Source: Acinetobacter sp. S54 (GTDB lineage: Bacteria; Pseudomonadota; Gammaproteobacteria; Pseudomonadales; Moraxellaceae). From it: a DNA stretch of 64,000 bases. Location of the stretch: the NCBI RefSeq assembly GCF_016624945.1, contig NZ_JACVUI010000003.1, positions 186,001-250,000 on the forward strand, given 5' to 3'. Shown in pieces: positions 48,158-57,380 of this stretch. Positions within the stretch are counted from its first letter, which is position 1. Each line of letters opens with the position of its first letter. The notes below the pieces were generated by a model, which was given only the letters and a program-made list of their open reading frames with translations, was not told where the DNA came from and searched no databases. Made by a program: the position numbers and the translations under genes.

Positions 48158-48784
48158 ATGACGGATTTAACCAATATTGTTGAGATGCTGGCAAAACAGG
48201 CATTAGGTGGTCAACAATCTTCTCAAGGCGGTTTGGGTGGTATTTTGGGTTCGGTTTTGGGCCAGTTAGGTACGAATCAACAATCCCAAAATCAGACCAA
48301 TTCTCAAAATCAAAATACTGATAGTGGACTGGGTGGTATTTTAGGCTCGGTGCTGAATCAATTTGGCGTGGGAAACAATACGCAAAGCTCGACGAATACC
48401 TCAGGCGGTTCTACACAGGCTTTACTAATTGCAGTGGTCCCCTTGATTTTGGCATGGATTCAAAAACAGGGAGGTTTACAAGGCGCACTAGATAAACTCA
48501 GAAACGTAGGTCTAGGATCTCAAGTACAAAGCTGGGTAGATCCTGAGCAAACGAATAATAATGTTCCTGCTGCAAATGTTCAGCAATTATTTGATGATCA
48601 GGATGTAGAACAAGTGGCAGAACAGACTCAAGTACCTAAACAGGATATTTATGGTGCGATTTCATCGGTTTTACCGCAAATTATTAATTCATTGACACCA
48701 CAGGGTGATCAGACCAGTCACCAAGAAGCCAATCAAGACATACAAAATGTACTCAATATGGTTGGAAGTTTTTTAAAGAAATAA
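48158..48784 (+). CDS. YidB-like DUF937-domain protein with internal repeat
   Basis: 208 residues. The N-terminal half has two copies of the segment GLGGILGSVL(G/N)Q(L/F)G, at about residues 24-37 and 57-70, separated by Gln/Asn/Ser-rich linker; the DNA is also repeated. The C-terminal half (about 135-205), with VQQLFDDQDVEQVAEQT and SVLPQIINSLTPQG, fits the DUF937/YidB type. No signal peptide. Function unknown in the family. Confidence 0.72.
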   Translation: MTDLTNIVEMLAKQALGGQQSSQGGLGGILGSVLGQLGTNQQSQNQTNSQNQNTDSGLGGILGSVLNQFGVGNNTQSSTNTSGGSTQALLIAVVPLILAWIQKQGGLQGALDKLRNVGLGSQVQSWVDPEQTNNNVPAANVQQLFDDQDVEQVAEQTQVPKQDIYGAISSVLPQIINSLTPQGDQTSHQEANQDIQNVLNMVGSFLKK

Positions 48785-48868
48785 AAACTGTCTTTAGTTA
48801 TCATTTTGAGGTATTGCTGATCAATCCCAGAAATACCTCAATCTCATTGAAAAAATAGATATAAAATA

Positions 48869-50596
48869 CTATTTCGTGTACACCACGTTCCCTTCTTTAA
48901 TGGTTTCTAAGACCTGAATGTCTTTAATTTCAGTAGGTTTAATCTTGAGTGGGTTTTGGTCAAGGATCACTAGATCAGCAAGCTTTCCTTGTTCTAGCGT
49001 TCCTTTTTGATTTTCCTCAAAGTATTGATAGGCGGCCCATGTTGTGATTGAACGTAAAGCATTGTAAGGGCTAATTCTTTCTTCTGGTCCAATGATATCT
49101 CCAGAACGGCTCGTACGATTTACCGCGGTAAATACAATCATCATGCTATTAGGCAATGCAACTGGGGCGTCATGATGTTCTGTAAAAATCATACCTTTAT
49201 TTAAAGCTGTTTGTGCAGGAGATATCTTATATGCACGGTCTTTACCAAGAGTTACATCGCGATGCCAGTCACCCCAATAATAGGTGTGCATAGAAAAAAA
49301 AGATGGGATGATATGTAAAGTTTTCATTTGATCAAGTTGGTCGAATCTAGCAGTCTGAGCATGAATTGCAACACTTCTACGGTCTTTTAAACCATATTTT
49401 TTAACCGCCTTATCTACAGCAGTGATGTATTCATCCAGTGCTGCGTCACCATTGACATGCGTCAAAATTTGCCAGTTATTTTTATATGCTGTATCTACAA
49501 GTTTATCGACTTCACTTTCATTTGGAATAGCTGGATAACCCACATAGTTTTTGTTTTGTCCTTCAGGTGGATGAGTATATGGTTTAGTCAACCACGCAGT
49601 ACGTCCTTGAGGAGAACCGTCCAGAGATAATTTTACCCCAGCCACTCGAAAGTGATGATCATATATTTTCTGAACCCCTGTTTTTTCCATATATGGAAGT
49701 TGTGCTTGAATATCTGGATAACACGCGACATCTACTTTCAGTTCGTTCTTTTGACCTAATTCTCGCCAAGTATTACAGGCTTCAGCTGTGGCACGACCTT
49801 CTTGTAATGTAGTAAAACCGAATTTGAGGTAGGAGTTCATGCCTGCTAAAGCAATTTTGTCATTGGCATCTTGATCTAACTTTGCCATAGTGGCAAATAA
49901 TGGACCAAAAAATGCCATTTCCTCTAAAACACCATTCGGTTGAGTTGAATTTTTTTCTCTACGGATGATGCCGCCTTGAGGATCAGGCGTTTGTGCATTA
50001 TATCCAACCAGTTCCAAGGCCTTATGATTCATTACGCCCAAGTGTCCGGATTGGTGAACAATAAGAACAGGATAGTCGGTGGAAACTTTATCCAGATCAT
50101 CAGCCGTCGGGTGTCGTTGCTCTTTTAATTGAGAGTCATCATAACCAAAGCCAATAATCCATTTATATTTACCCACCAAATTTTGATTCTTATCTTTCCA
50201 TTGATTTAATTGAGAAATAATGGATTCGATATCGGTTACTGAACCATCTGGCGGAGCCAGAAGATTAGCTGAAATAGCTTGAATCCCCGCATTATAGGCA
50301 TGACCATGCGCATCAATAAAACCAGGTAATAATGTTTTTCCTTTCAAATCGATAGGCGTGATGATGCTTGCTTGTTGTTTTGCCTGATTGAGTGGTCCTA
50401 CAAATTTAATTTTTCCATCCTGAACCAGAACTGCTTCCGCATACTGGGGTTGATCACCAGTCATTGTAATAATGTCACCATTAAAATACAGTTGGCTTGG
50501 ATGTAAATGGACTTGATTTTTGGGTGGAGAGCTTGAGCAACCAATGAGCAAAGGTAGAAATAAACACATAGAAAACATGCGTTGATCAATTTTCAT
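48869..50596 (-). CDS. Amidohydrolase-family lipoprotein (YtcJ-like)
   Basis: 575 residues. A lipoprotein signal is visible, with lipobox LIGC (Cys near 20). The metal-dependent amidohydrolase 3 fold follows: LLPGFIDAHGHAYNAG (about 89-104), the HxH metal site, IVHQSGHLGVMN, GVKLSLDGSPQGRTAW, ILTHVNGDAALDEYI and TEHHDAPV. YtcJ-type enzymes hydrolyse N-acyl or formyl amides; substrate unknown. Lipid anchoring implies a periplasmic site. Confidence 0.85.
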   Translation of the reverse strand: MKIDQRMFSMCLFLPLLIGCSSSPPKNQVHLHPSQLYFNGDIITMTGDQPQYAEAVLVQDGKIKFVGPLNQAKQQASIITPIDLKGKTLLPGFIDAHGHAYNAGIQAISANLLAPPDGSVTDIESIISQLNQWKDKNQNLVGKYKWIIGFGYDDSQLKEQRHPTADDLDKVSTDYPVLIVHQSGHLGVMNHKALELVGYNAQTPDPQGGIIRREKNSTQPNGVLEEMAFFGPLFATMAKLDQDANDKIALAGMNSYLKFGFTTLQEGRATAEACNTWRELGQKNELKVDVACYPDIQAQLPYMEKTGVQKIYDHHFRVAGVKLSLDGSPQGRTAWLTKPYTHPPEGQNKNYVGYPAIPNESEVDKLVDTAYKNNWQILTHVNGDAALDEYITAVDKAVKKYGLKDRRSVAIHAQTARFDQLDQMKTLHIIPSFFSMHTYYWGDWHRDVTLGKDRAYKISPAQTALNKGMIFTEHHDAPVALPNSMMIVFTAVNRTSRSGDIIGPEERISPYNALRSITTWAAYQYFEENQKGTLEQGKLADLVILDQNPLKIKPTEIKDIQVLETIKEGNVVYTK

Positions 50597-50881
50597 ATTT
50601 TAGCACCCTTGGCATTTTTGTGATGATTTATATTGAATTTATAAGGATTAGTTATACTTATATTCCTCGGAATATACTTATTTTTATAGTGGATTTTATT
50701 TAAAATTGATAGATGTGATAAGGATAAGTTGAGCTATTTTTGTTGTATGCTCTAAATATTATTGCTGATTATACGCCTGTCTAGTGATTCGTTATAAGAT
50801 TTTGTATTTTTGACAAATATCACTTTCAATGACAGGCAATTTATATCTGAACATCCGTTTTTTGTATGTGTGTAAATAAGT

Positions 50882-51760
50882 CTAAAATAACTTTTGCTGT
50901 AACAACTGTGCTCCAATCCAGTGTTTGGAAAATTGATAAGCAGCGCGACCTGAGCGTTGTCCTCTTAACTGACACCATCTCAAGCTTTCTGCACGCACGT
51001 CATCATTAAAATCCAAGCCTGATTTTTTAATGTAATGTTCAACAATTTCAAGATATAAAACCTGATTCATAGGATAAAATGAAAGCCATAAACCAAAGCG
51101 ATCTGATAGGGAAATTTTTTCTTCAATTGCTTCTTGTGGGTGTAGTTCAGTATGTTGAGGAACATCTACCTTGAGAACAGGCGTATTTTCATGCATAAAT
51201 TCTGGTAAAAGATGACGACGGTTGCTTGTCGCATAAATGATAAAGTTACTGGAACCAGATTGTAGAGAACCATCTAACACACTTTTGAGACTACGATAAT
51301 TTTCATCTTCTGCATTAAATGCTAAATCATCACAATAAACGATATATTTTTCAGATCGATTTTGAATAATTTTTTGAATAAGGGGTAAGTCAGAAAGATC
51401 ATCACGCTCAATCTCGATTAGACGCAACCCACGATCTGCGTATTGAGTCAGAAGCGCTCTCACAATGGAGGATTTACCCGTGCCTCTCGAGCCTGTCAGT
51501 AAGACATCATTGGCTGGCAAACCTTCAAGAAACTGTAATGTATTTTGGATAATCTTTTGTTTTTGCAGATCAATACCGAGTAAGTCCTCCAAAAAAACCT
51601 GTTTTGGTTGATAAATGGGGATGAGCTGTTTGTTTTGCCATTTAAAGGCTGGCGCGTCGAAATCTGGCTCCTGATGAACGTCTGGCAAGGTTTGATGCAA
51701 CTGCTTTAACACCAGAGAAAGTGTCTGAATCAGATGATCAGGGAGTTCAAAATTTGCCAT
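50882..51760 (-). CDS. DUF815-family AAA-type ATPase
   Basis: 292 residues. Walker A TGSRGTGKSS at about 89-98, Walker B IVYCDDLAF near 141-149, and the sensor-like IYATSNRRHLLPE near 172-184. The C-terminal WCQLRGQRSGRAAYQF is the conserved tail of DUF815. Related to the AAA ATPases acting on protein complexes, but the function is unknown. No obvious operon partner. Confidence 0.82.
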   Translation of the reverse strand: MANFELPDHLIQTLSLVLKQLHQTLPDVHQEPDFDAPAFKWQNKQLIPIYQPKQVFLEDLLGIDLQKQKIIQNTLQFLEGLPANDVLLTGSRGTGKSSIVRALLTQYADRGLRLIEIERDDLSDLPLIQKIIQNRSEKYIVYCDDLAFNAEDENYRSLKSVLDGSLQSGSSNFIIYATSNRRHLLPEFMHENTPVLKVDVPQHTELHPQEAIEEKISLSDRFGLWLSFYPMNQVLYLEIVEHYIKKSGLDFNDDVRAESLRWCQLRGQRSGRAAYQFSKHWIGAQLLQQKLF

Positions 51761-51920
51761 GTTGATTCCTTTATAGTCATTGCAACATGATCATACAATT
51801 TCTTTTATAAGGTTTCAAAATAAACCTGCGTATAGATGAACCGAACATTTTGGCAATTGACCCTGCGTTGATCCGCTTGCATAGTGCATAGAATTATCCA
51901 GAATCAGGATTTGACTTGGT

Positions 51921-53420
51921 ATGTTGGGAAAACTTAAACAGGATATGAACTCACATCAGCTACATCGTATAAAAAAGCTGAAATATCAATTAAAAAATGC
52001 TGAATCTTATGATGAGTGGAAATCTATCGCTTTAAAGCTCGACGAAGAAACGGGATCGCAAGAGTGGAAATATGATAATAGTTCGCCTTATTTTAACGCT
52101 GAAGTTATTTCTTATCGTCTCAATCTATTACGTAAATATCGCAATCAAAAAAGAGTATTAGACGCACTTTATCTTTTGCAAGAAGGTTTGACTCATGATA
52201 TTGCGAATATTGGTCATCCCATGTTATTCACTGTGAGCTATGTGGGAACCAAACAGTTAATTGAAGACTATGTCGAAGAAGTGAGCCATTGTTTAACTTT
52301 TATAGCAATAAGCACCTGTCAGACATTATCAATTCCACAAAAAATTCATTTTTTTGAAACCTGTCAAAAGGCTTATGGACAGCCTGCGCTTATGTTTTCA
52401 GGCGGGGCAACATTAGGGCTGTTTCATACGGGTGTATGTAAAGCATTAATGGAACAGGATTTAATGCCCAAAGTACTTTCAGGGTCGAGTGCTGGCGCTA
52501 TCATGGCGGGTATGCTTGGAACCTCTCGACTCGCAGATATTCCAGATATTCTAAAAGGTGAGCAGTTCTTTTCAGAAGCGTTTCACTTTAGAAGGCTATC
52601 TGACATTTTAAAAGGCGATGGGGGGCTTGCGGATGTCAAATATTTAAAAAATTTCTTGATTGAAAATTTAGGGGATTTGACCTTTGCCGAAGCTTATAAA
52701 AAATCTGGATTGCATACCAATGTGGCAGTTGCTCCGTATGATGCATCACAAAATCCACGTATTATGAATGCTTATACTGCACCTAATCTCATGGTCTGGA
52801 GTGCGGTTTTAGCTTCTTGTGCGGTTCCTGTATTATTTCCTCCCGTTCGATTGACCAGCAAACGTTACGATGGAATATATACGCCGTATATGGCCAATGC
52901 AAAATGGGTAGATGGCAGCGTACGCAGTGATTTTCCACAGGAAAAAATGGCACGGTTATACAATTTAAACTACACCATTGCCAGCCAGGTCAATCCGCAT
53001 GTGGTTCCATTTATGCAAAGTGATCAATCTAGATATCGTAAAGACCTGTTAAGCTGGCCTCAGCGGATTTTACGCCGTCAGGGCAAAGTAGTAGCAATGG
53101 GACTTATGGACTTTACTCGTGAAAGACTCGGACGTGTGCCACCTGTACGACGTTTGCTGGATCATGGATATGGTATTGTCGGACAGCGCTATTATGGCGA
53201 TGTAAACATTATTGGGGGTTTTAACCTGCGGAATTATGGTTATATGCTACAGAATCCACGTCCTCAGCTCTTTAAGCTCCTACAGCAAGAAGGAGAACGC
53301 GCCACGTGGCCGAAAATTTCTTCTATTGAGATTCATGCGCGTATTGGTAAAACTATTCAGCATTGTCTGGAAATGTTGCAATATCAGGAACAACAACATT
53401 TGACCAAAACAACTGTTTAA
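51921..53420 (+). CDS. Patatin-like phospholipase with N-terminal DUF3336
   Basis: 499 residues. An N-terminal DUF3336 region (about 20-150) is followed by a patatin domain. The oxyanion loop is SGGATLG (160-166), the nucleophile is Ser190 in GSSAG (188-192), and the catalytic Asp is in WVDGSV (D331). This is the dyad of bacterial patatin lipases resembling yeast Tgl triacylglycerol lipases. No signal peptide, so cytosolic or membrane-associated. It lies 6 bp upstream of a kinase-like gene, suggesting one transcript. Confidence 0.87.
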   Translation: MLGKLKQDMNSHQLHRIKKLKYQLKNAESYDEWKSIALKLDEETGSQEWKYDNSSPYFNAEVISYRLNLLRKYRNQKRVLDALYLLQEGLTHDIANIGHPMLFTVSYVGTKQLIEDYVEEVSHCLTFIAISTCQTLSIPQKIHFFETCQKAYGQPALMFSGGATLGLFHTGVCKALMEQDLMPKVLSGSSAGAIMAGMLGTSRLADIPDILKGEQFFSEAFHFRRLSDILKGDGGLADVKYLKNFLIENLGDLTFAEAYKKSGLHTNVAVAPYDASQNPRIMNAYTAPNLMVWSAVLASCAVPVLFPPVRLTSKRYDGIYTPYMANAKWVDGSVRSDFPQEKMARLYNLNYTIASQVNPHVVPFMQSDQSRYRKDLLSWPQRILRRQGKVVAMGLMDFTRERLGRVPPVRRLLDHGYGIVGQRYYGDVNIIGGFNLRNYGYMLQNPRPQLFKLLQQEGERATWPKISSIEIHARIGKTIQHCLEMLQYQEQQHLTKTTV

Positions 53421-53426
53421 TTAGCA

Positions 53427-54221
53427 ATGTTTGAACATTTTAAAGATTTAAATTTACAGACTAAATCCAAAAGTTTAGTGCTAGGTCGTAGACTATATAC
53501 TGTTGAATATCGACAGCAAAACTTTTGGTTAAAGCTACAATTACAAGACTCTCATTCTATGGGCAGTAGAGTTGGTTTTGAACAAGAGCTAAATTTCTAC
53601 CGCAAAATGAAAGGTTCTGCTGATTTCGTATTACCTGTTCAGTTAATTGAGGTAAAGGATTCTTTTACAGAAAAGCTCTATCCTTGGGGAATATTATTAC
53701 CTCATGCTGATTTATATTTTAATCATTCGGTCTCTGGTCTGACGCTGAACAAAATTAAGCAATATATAGCAAGCGCGTTACTTACACTTGGCAAACTTCA
53801 TGCATCAGGCTTGATACATGGAGATTTAAAAACTGAACATTTCGTGCAATATCAAAACAATGTCTATCTTATTGATTTTGAACAATGTCAGGAAGTAAAC
53901 AGTATGGATTCTACTGAAATGACAGCGACACCTCATTATATGGCACCTGAGTTATTTCATGGCGAACAAAAGACGATCCAAAGTGATTTATATGCGTTGG
54001 GGGTTATATTGTTTGAATGGCTCACTCAGCAGCGACTTAGCGCCAGTAATTATACGCAATGGGCTATTCTACATTGTCAGCAATTCCAAATAGAGCTGCC
54101 TACAGATTTACAATATTTTTCTCCTTTATTAAAGGGTTTACTAAGCAAGCACAGAAATGCGCGGTTTAATGATGTAAATCAGGCATTAAACGTACTTAAC
54201 TCCACAAAACTGTCGATATAA
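53427..54221 (+). CDS. Eukaryotic-type protein-kinase-like protein with altered motifs
   Basis: 264 residues. Kinase landmarks: Lys36 in FWLKLQL, catalytic loop HGDLKTEH (131-138), DFE at 150-152 in place of DFG, activation segment TATPHYMAPE (about 167-176), and SDLYALGVILFEWL (about 186-199). The loop Asn that binds metal is His138, and the Gly-rich P-loop is not obvious. It is reminiscent of the LPS-kinase (Kdo/Rdo kinase) clan. Cytosolic. Function and activity uncertain; the patatin neighbour is a possible partner. Confidence 0.75.
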   Translation: MFEHFKDLNLQTKSKSLVLGRRLYTVEYRQQNFWLKLQLQDSHSMGSRVGFEQELNFYRKMKGSADFVLPVQLIEVKDSFTEKLYPWGILLPHADLYFNHSVSGLTLNKIKQYIASALLTLGKLHASGLIHGDLKTEHFVQYQNNVYLIDFEQCQEVNSMDSTEMTATPHYMAPELFHGEQKTIQSDLYALGVILFEWLTQQRLSASNYTQWAILHCQQFQIELPTDLQYFSPLLKGLLSKHRNARFNDVNQALNVLNSTKLSI

Positions 54222-54284
54222 TAAACATAAGTTTTTGATTTGTTTTTTATTTAATCAACCAATTGGTTTTTTTATAAAAAATAC

Positions 54285-54311
54285 TTGTCACGATCCTACC
54301 TTCTCTATAAT
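54285..54311 (+). promoter_or_regulatory. Promoter of the tRNA-Leu/tRNA-Trp transcript
   Basis: TTGTCA at 54285-54290 and TATAAT at 54306-54311 with 15 bases between. This is near-consensus but slightly short spacing. The expected transcript start is a few bases before the tRNA at 54325. Confidence 0.5.
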
Positions 54312-54324
54312 ATACACAGCCATC

Positions 54325-54409
54325 GGGGGCGTGGCGAAATTGGTAGACGCACTGGATTTAGGTTCCAGCGCCGCAAGGTGTAAGAGTTCGAGTCTCTTCG
54401 CCCCCACCA
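54325..54409 (+). tRNA. tRNA-Leu(UAG), copy 1
   Basis: 85 nt including an encoded CCA. The acceptor GGGGGCG pairs with CGCCCCC. The anticodon stem CTGGA/TCCAG encloses loop TTTAGGT, giving anticodon TAG. The long variable arm GCGCCGCAAGGTGT is typical of Leu. The T loop is TTCGAGT. The same 85 bases plus TATTAA downstream recur at 57381. Confidence 0.96.
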
Positions 54410-54472
54410 TATTAAGTAAGAAAATATCTTGCTTATTTATAATGAGAAGAAGATCTTCAAGTTATAAGTTGT

Positions 54473-54546
54473 AGAGGATTGGTGTAATGGTAGCATGACG
54501 GTCTCCAAAACCGTTCGTCAAGGTTCGAGTCCTTGATCCTCTGCCA
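54473..54546 (+). tRNA. tRNA-Trp(CCA), atypical body
   Basis: 74 nt including CCA. The acceptor AGAGGAT pairs with ATCCTCT. The anticodon stem ACGGT/ACCGT encloses loop CTCCAAA, anticodon CCA. The T arm is CAAGG-TTCGAGT-CCTTG. Trp identity elements are present: A1-U72, G5-C68 and G73. The D arm is short and weak (GTG with CAT, one wobble pair), and the body is unlike the usual bacterial tRNA-Trp. Probably functional. Confidence 0.88.
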
Positions 54547-54565
54547 GAATTTAGTTGTAAAATTA

Positions 54566-54590
54566 GGTGCTTATATAAAGCACCTTTTTT
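54566..54590 (+). terminator. Terminator after the tRNA-Leu/tRNA-Trp unit
   Basis: GGTGCTT pairs with AAGCACC around ATATA, followed by TTTTTT. It lies 19 bp after tRNA-Trp. Confidence 0.88.
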
Positions 54591-55527
54591 ATTGCCACAT
54601 TTTTCATGATCGGCGCTCCTCAAATTACTCGCGTAATAACATTATAAAAATGACATTCAGAAAATAAAAAAATACGCATAAAAGGCGGGGGTTTAAAATT
54701 TTTGGTCGCTGACCAGATAAAGTGGTCATATTACTTGAAGAAACAGATGAAAAAATAGTTGAGATTTTTTGAGACTCCACTTAACTACAAGGCGTGTTTA
54801 ACATGTATATACAGTAAAAACTCAGAACAAATCCTAATGACACCTTTAAACAGCATTAATATCATTAGGGACAAGGCTTATCATATAAATCTGTATCAAA
54901 TCAAATAAATAACTGGGTTTATGTTTTCTATGGCTTTGGAGAGTGTAAATTGTCCTTAAAAATCGAATTCTTATCGGTAATGTTCAACTTACTGAATAAC
55001 TTAAAGAAAGCAGCGCAAATTTATATTTATGATAATGATATAAGACATTTTAGTTTTTTAATTTTGTGATTTTAATGGAAAAAGATAAGTAGGGGATTAA
55101 GGCAGTGTGATTGATTCAAAGAAACACGGAATAAATATTCACGTGGTTTTTTATCAAATTTTTAAAAAATTTAAAATTAGTAAATATACATGATTGATGT
55201 TAAGATATAGCTGACCGAAATTGTTCAGATACAGTAGGTTTGAGTTGTTAATGGGCATGTGTTCCTAGACATAATAAAAGTAACCGATATTTTTTATTCA
55301 AATTCAAATCCCTATGCACATCGCATGATTAAACATATTGGTCATAATAACAATCCCATATATTTCAGATTGTTATTTAGCATTAATCTTATGATTAAAA
55401 TCGACACACATGTGTCTCACTAGCTGATGTAACTGTTTTAGATCTTAGGCGAGCAGCCTTTAACTTATCGCTATCCTTCTGGATAAATGTAATTTAATTC
55501 TTTTTCTGATTACAAAAGCTCATATTT
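54591..55527. other. Gene-poor A/T-rich DNA after the tRNA genes
   Basis: About 940 bp in which I find no credible gene, only scattered stops in all frames. A few small inverted repeats occur, e.g. TGGTCGCTGACCA near 54702. It forms the left part of the segment bounded by the two tRNA-Leu copies, and may be decayed foreign DNA. Confidence 0.5.
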
Positions 55528-55755
55528 ATGGGTTTTATAATGAATATTATGAATGGCTGGACTACAGCCAAAGCAGTAAATGGTGATGTTATTCGAGTGA
55601 ATATCATTCCTTTTGAGATGGTTCAAAATACCTTGAACGGCCAGATCTTAGTTGAAGTCTCTAAACAGGTCGAACTTGAATCTGGAGCCAAGATGAAATT
55701 AAATCTAGATGGGAAATCGTTCTATATTGAATTAAATAAACTCTACAAATTGTAA
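55528..55755 (+). CDS. Orphan small hypothetical protein
   Basis: 75 residues from 55528, or 71 from the ATG at 55540. Sequence features: WTTAKAVNGDVIRVNIIPFEMV, then VEVSKQVELESGAKMKLNLDGKSFYIELNKLYKL. It looks like a compact beta-rich fold, with no membrane segment. Not recognised. No strong ribosome site is visible. Located within the tRNA-Leu-bounded segment. Confidence 0.45.
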   Translation: MGFIMNIMNGWTTAKAVNGDVIRVNIIPFEMVQNTLNGQILVEVSKQVELESGAKMKLNLDGKSFYIELNKLYKL

Positions 55756-55794
55756 GTTATTTTGGGTCAATAGAATTAATTAGAGCAACCATTC

Positions 55795-55917
55795 ATGTTA
55801 ATGAAACATATTAATCACACTACTTCAAGGTTTAAGCTTGTCTATTATGCTGACAATGTTTTGCAAACCTTTGAAGTAGACATAGAAAAAGTCATGACTT
55901 ATGGCCTTTTAGAATAG
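55795..55917 (+). CDS. Possible 40-residue ORF or gene remnant
   Basis: ATG at 55795 gives 40 residues (MLMKHINHTTSRFKLVYYAD... to GLLE). It follows the 75-aa ORF by 39 bp on the same strand. No clear ribosome site, no recognised family. It may be chance, or the broken end of a gene carried by the same element. Confidence 0.25.
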   Translation: MLMKHINHTTSRFKLVYYADNVLQTFEVDIEKVMTYGLLE

Positions 55918-56139
55918 AGCAAAGGCGTTGTGGATAGCTCTAAATAATCACAGGCCTGGCACGGCTGTAAAATTATCTTTAAATTTTTCTCAATCTCAAG
56001 AGTAACTTTATTTATTCACGTTATAGTCATTTAATCTGATCTAATGGGGTGTTTTAAGTTGATTAAAAATTTCCAAAATGTACATTTATATTCAGAATCA
56101 TTTTCCTAAATAAAAATTAATTGTACCAGTTAGCTTAAT

Positions 56140-56415
56140 TTATGAATATCGTAAGGTGCTCATTTTAAAGACCTCTATAACTTTGTAAATAATATGATTG
56201 AAGATCAAGCCGTCATTAACTTTTAATTGGTTCATAAATTCCCATAATTCAAATGGACAAAACTCTTGAGTGTCTTCAAAAATCCATAACCACTCATTAG
56301 TTTCAGACAGCGTAAACTTATCAAAGCTTATCTCTTTAATTTTTATAACTTTTCTTATATTTTCTTTGTCGTCTTGAATAATAAGTAAATAGTTTACTAT
56401 TATGGAGTTAGACAT
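56140..56415 (-). CDS. Hypothetical protein within the tRNA-Leu-bounded segment
   Basis: 91 residues, with a good ribosome site (AAAGGAT, 7 bases before the ATG at 56415). It is acidic and aromatic-rich: NEWLWIFEDTQEFCPFELWEFMNQL lies near residues 40-64 (shown in part). No signal or membrane helix. I do not recognise a family. A/T-rich and codon-poor like its surroundings, which suggests transfer. The well-formed start argues for a real gene. Confidence 0.55.
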   Translation of the reverse strand: MSNSIIVNYLLIIQDDKENIRKVIKIKEISFDKFTLSETNEWLWIFEDTQEFCPFELWEFMNQLKVNDGLIFNHIIYKVIEVFKMSTLRYS

Positions 56416-56915
56416 TATTTTATCCTTTTTAAATATAAATTGATAAATTAAGTATTTAAAAAATAGAAAATAAATTTTAATGTCTAATTTTAAAAATTTA
56501 ATCGGTCAGTAGGCTAGTCATGAAAAAGTATGGAATTAATAGGCGGGTTGTATTTAATAAATTATATCATGAATCCCTTTATTTCTTATAAATTATTAAG
56601 TATTATGTAAAATAAAATATATTTTACAATATGTGAAAATATTAATTTTAGATTATATTTTATATGCCGTATTCAACTCCTAATTATTCATTAGGAAAGT
56701 CCGATAAATTAAATTGAAAAAATGTATACATCTTAGATGAATTGATGTATCATATGAAGTGACTAGAAAAATGGCATATTAGTTAAATTTTTCTTTAAGT
56801 ATCGCAGTGTTATTCATAATCCTTCGTTTTTTAGATTCTTCAGCTCAATTTGTTACATTTTCCATGTTAAATCTGTCATTATGACGCTAAATTATTAAAA
56901 TTTGTAGGTAAGATT
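56416..56915. other. A/T-rich intergenic region upstream of the cold-shock gene
   Basis: About 500 bp. The distal part should contain the promoter and a long 5' leader of the cold-shock gene; such leaders are usual for cspA-type genes. No gene is supported; a 23-codon ATG frame at about 56519 lacks a ribosome site. Confidence 0.5.
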
Positions 56916-57125
56916 ATGTCTAATACCGTAACTGGCACAGTAAAATGGTTTAATGAAACTAAAGGCTTTGGCTTTATTCAGCAAGATTCTGGTCCAGATG
57001 TTTTTGCTCATTTTAAAGAAATCGCTAGCTCTGGCTTCAAAACATTGCATGAAGGTCAACGTGTTTCATTCAGTATCGTTAATGGTCAAAAAGGCCCAAG
57101 CGCTGTGAATATCATTGCTCAATAA
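56916..57125 (+). CDS. CspA-family cold-shock protein
   Basis: 69-residue OB-fold RNA chaperone. RNP1 KGFGFIQ at about 16-22 and RNP2 VFAHFKEI at about 30-37. The usual length, and one of several paralogs expected in the genome, so no letter is assigned. AGGTAAG lies upstream of the ATG. It is followed closely by a terminator. Confidence 0.93.
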   Translation: MSNTVTGTVKWFNETKGFGFIQQDSGPDVFAHFKEIASSGFKTLHEGQRVSFSIVNGQKGPSAVNIIAQ

Positions 57126-57140
57126 GATTTGATTCAAATA

Positions 57141-57164
57141 AAAGCACCTTCGGGTGCTTTTATT
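57141..57164 (+). terminator. Terminator after the cold-shock gene
   Basis: AAAGCACC pairs with GGTGCTTT around a TTCG tetraloop, followed by TATT. It lies 15 bp past the stop. Confidence 0.88.
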
Positions 57165-57380
57165 GTTATGAAAGTCCTAAAAATACAATTTTTATAGAAC
57201 TGATAATTTTTTGAACATTTGTCATTTTTTTTGCTATATAAGCCTAAAATCTAATCAAATACTATAAAATTGGGATTGCATAGCATATGGATTACGACTA
57301 GAATTCGTTTCGTAGCGTGATATAGCGCAATTAGCAAAAAATGTTTTTTTGCAAAATTTAGATTGAAAAATCCCAGTTTT

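Noticed and set aside
54235..54474. Frame of 79 codons across tRNA-Leu copy 1
   Set aside because: It reads straight through the tRNA gene and is not conserved-looking.
56519..56590. Possible 23-codon gene starting MKKYG
   Set aside because: No ribosome binding site and no support beyond an ATG.
54591..57380. CRISPR array, prophage or insertion sequence within the tRNA-Leu-bounded segment
   Set aside because: No regularly spaced repeats, no integrase or transposase coding frame and no terminal inverted repeats were seen.
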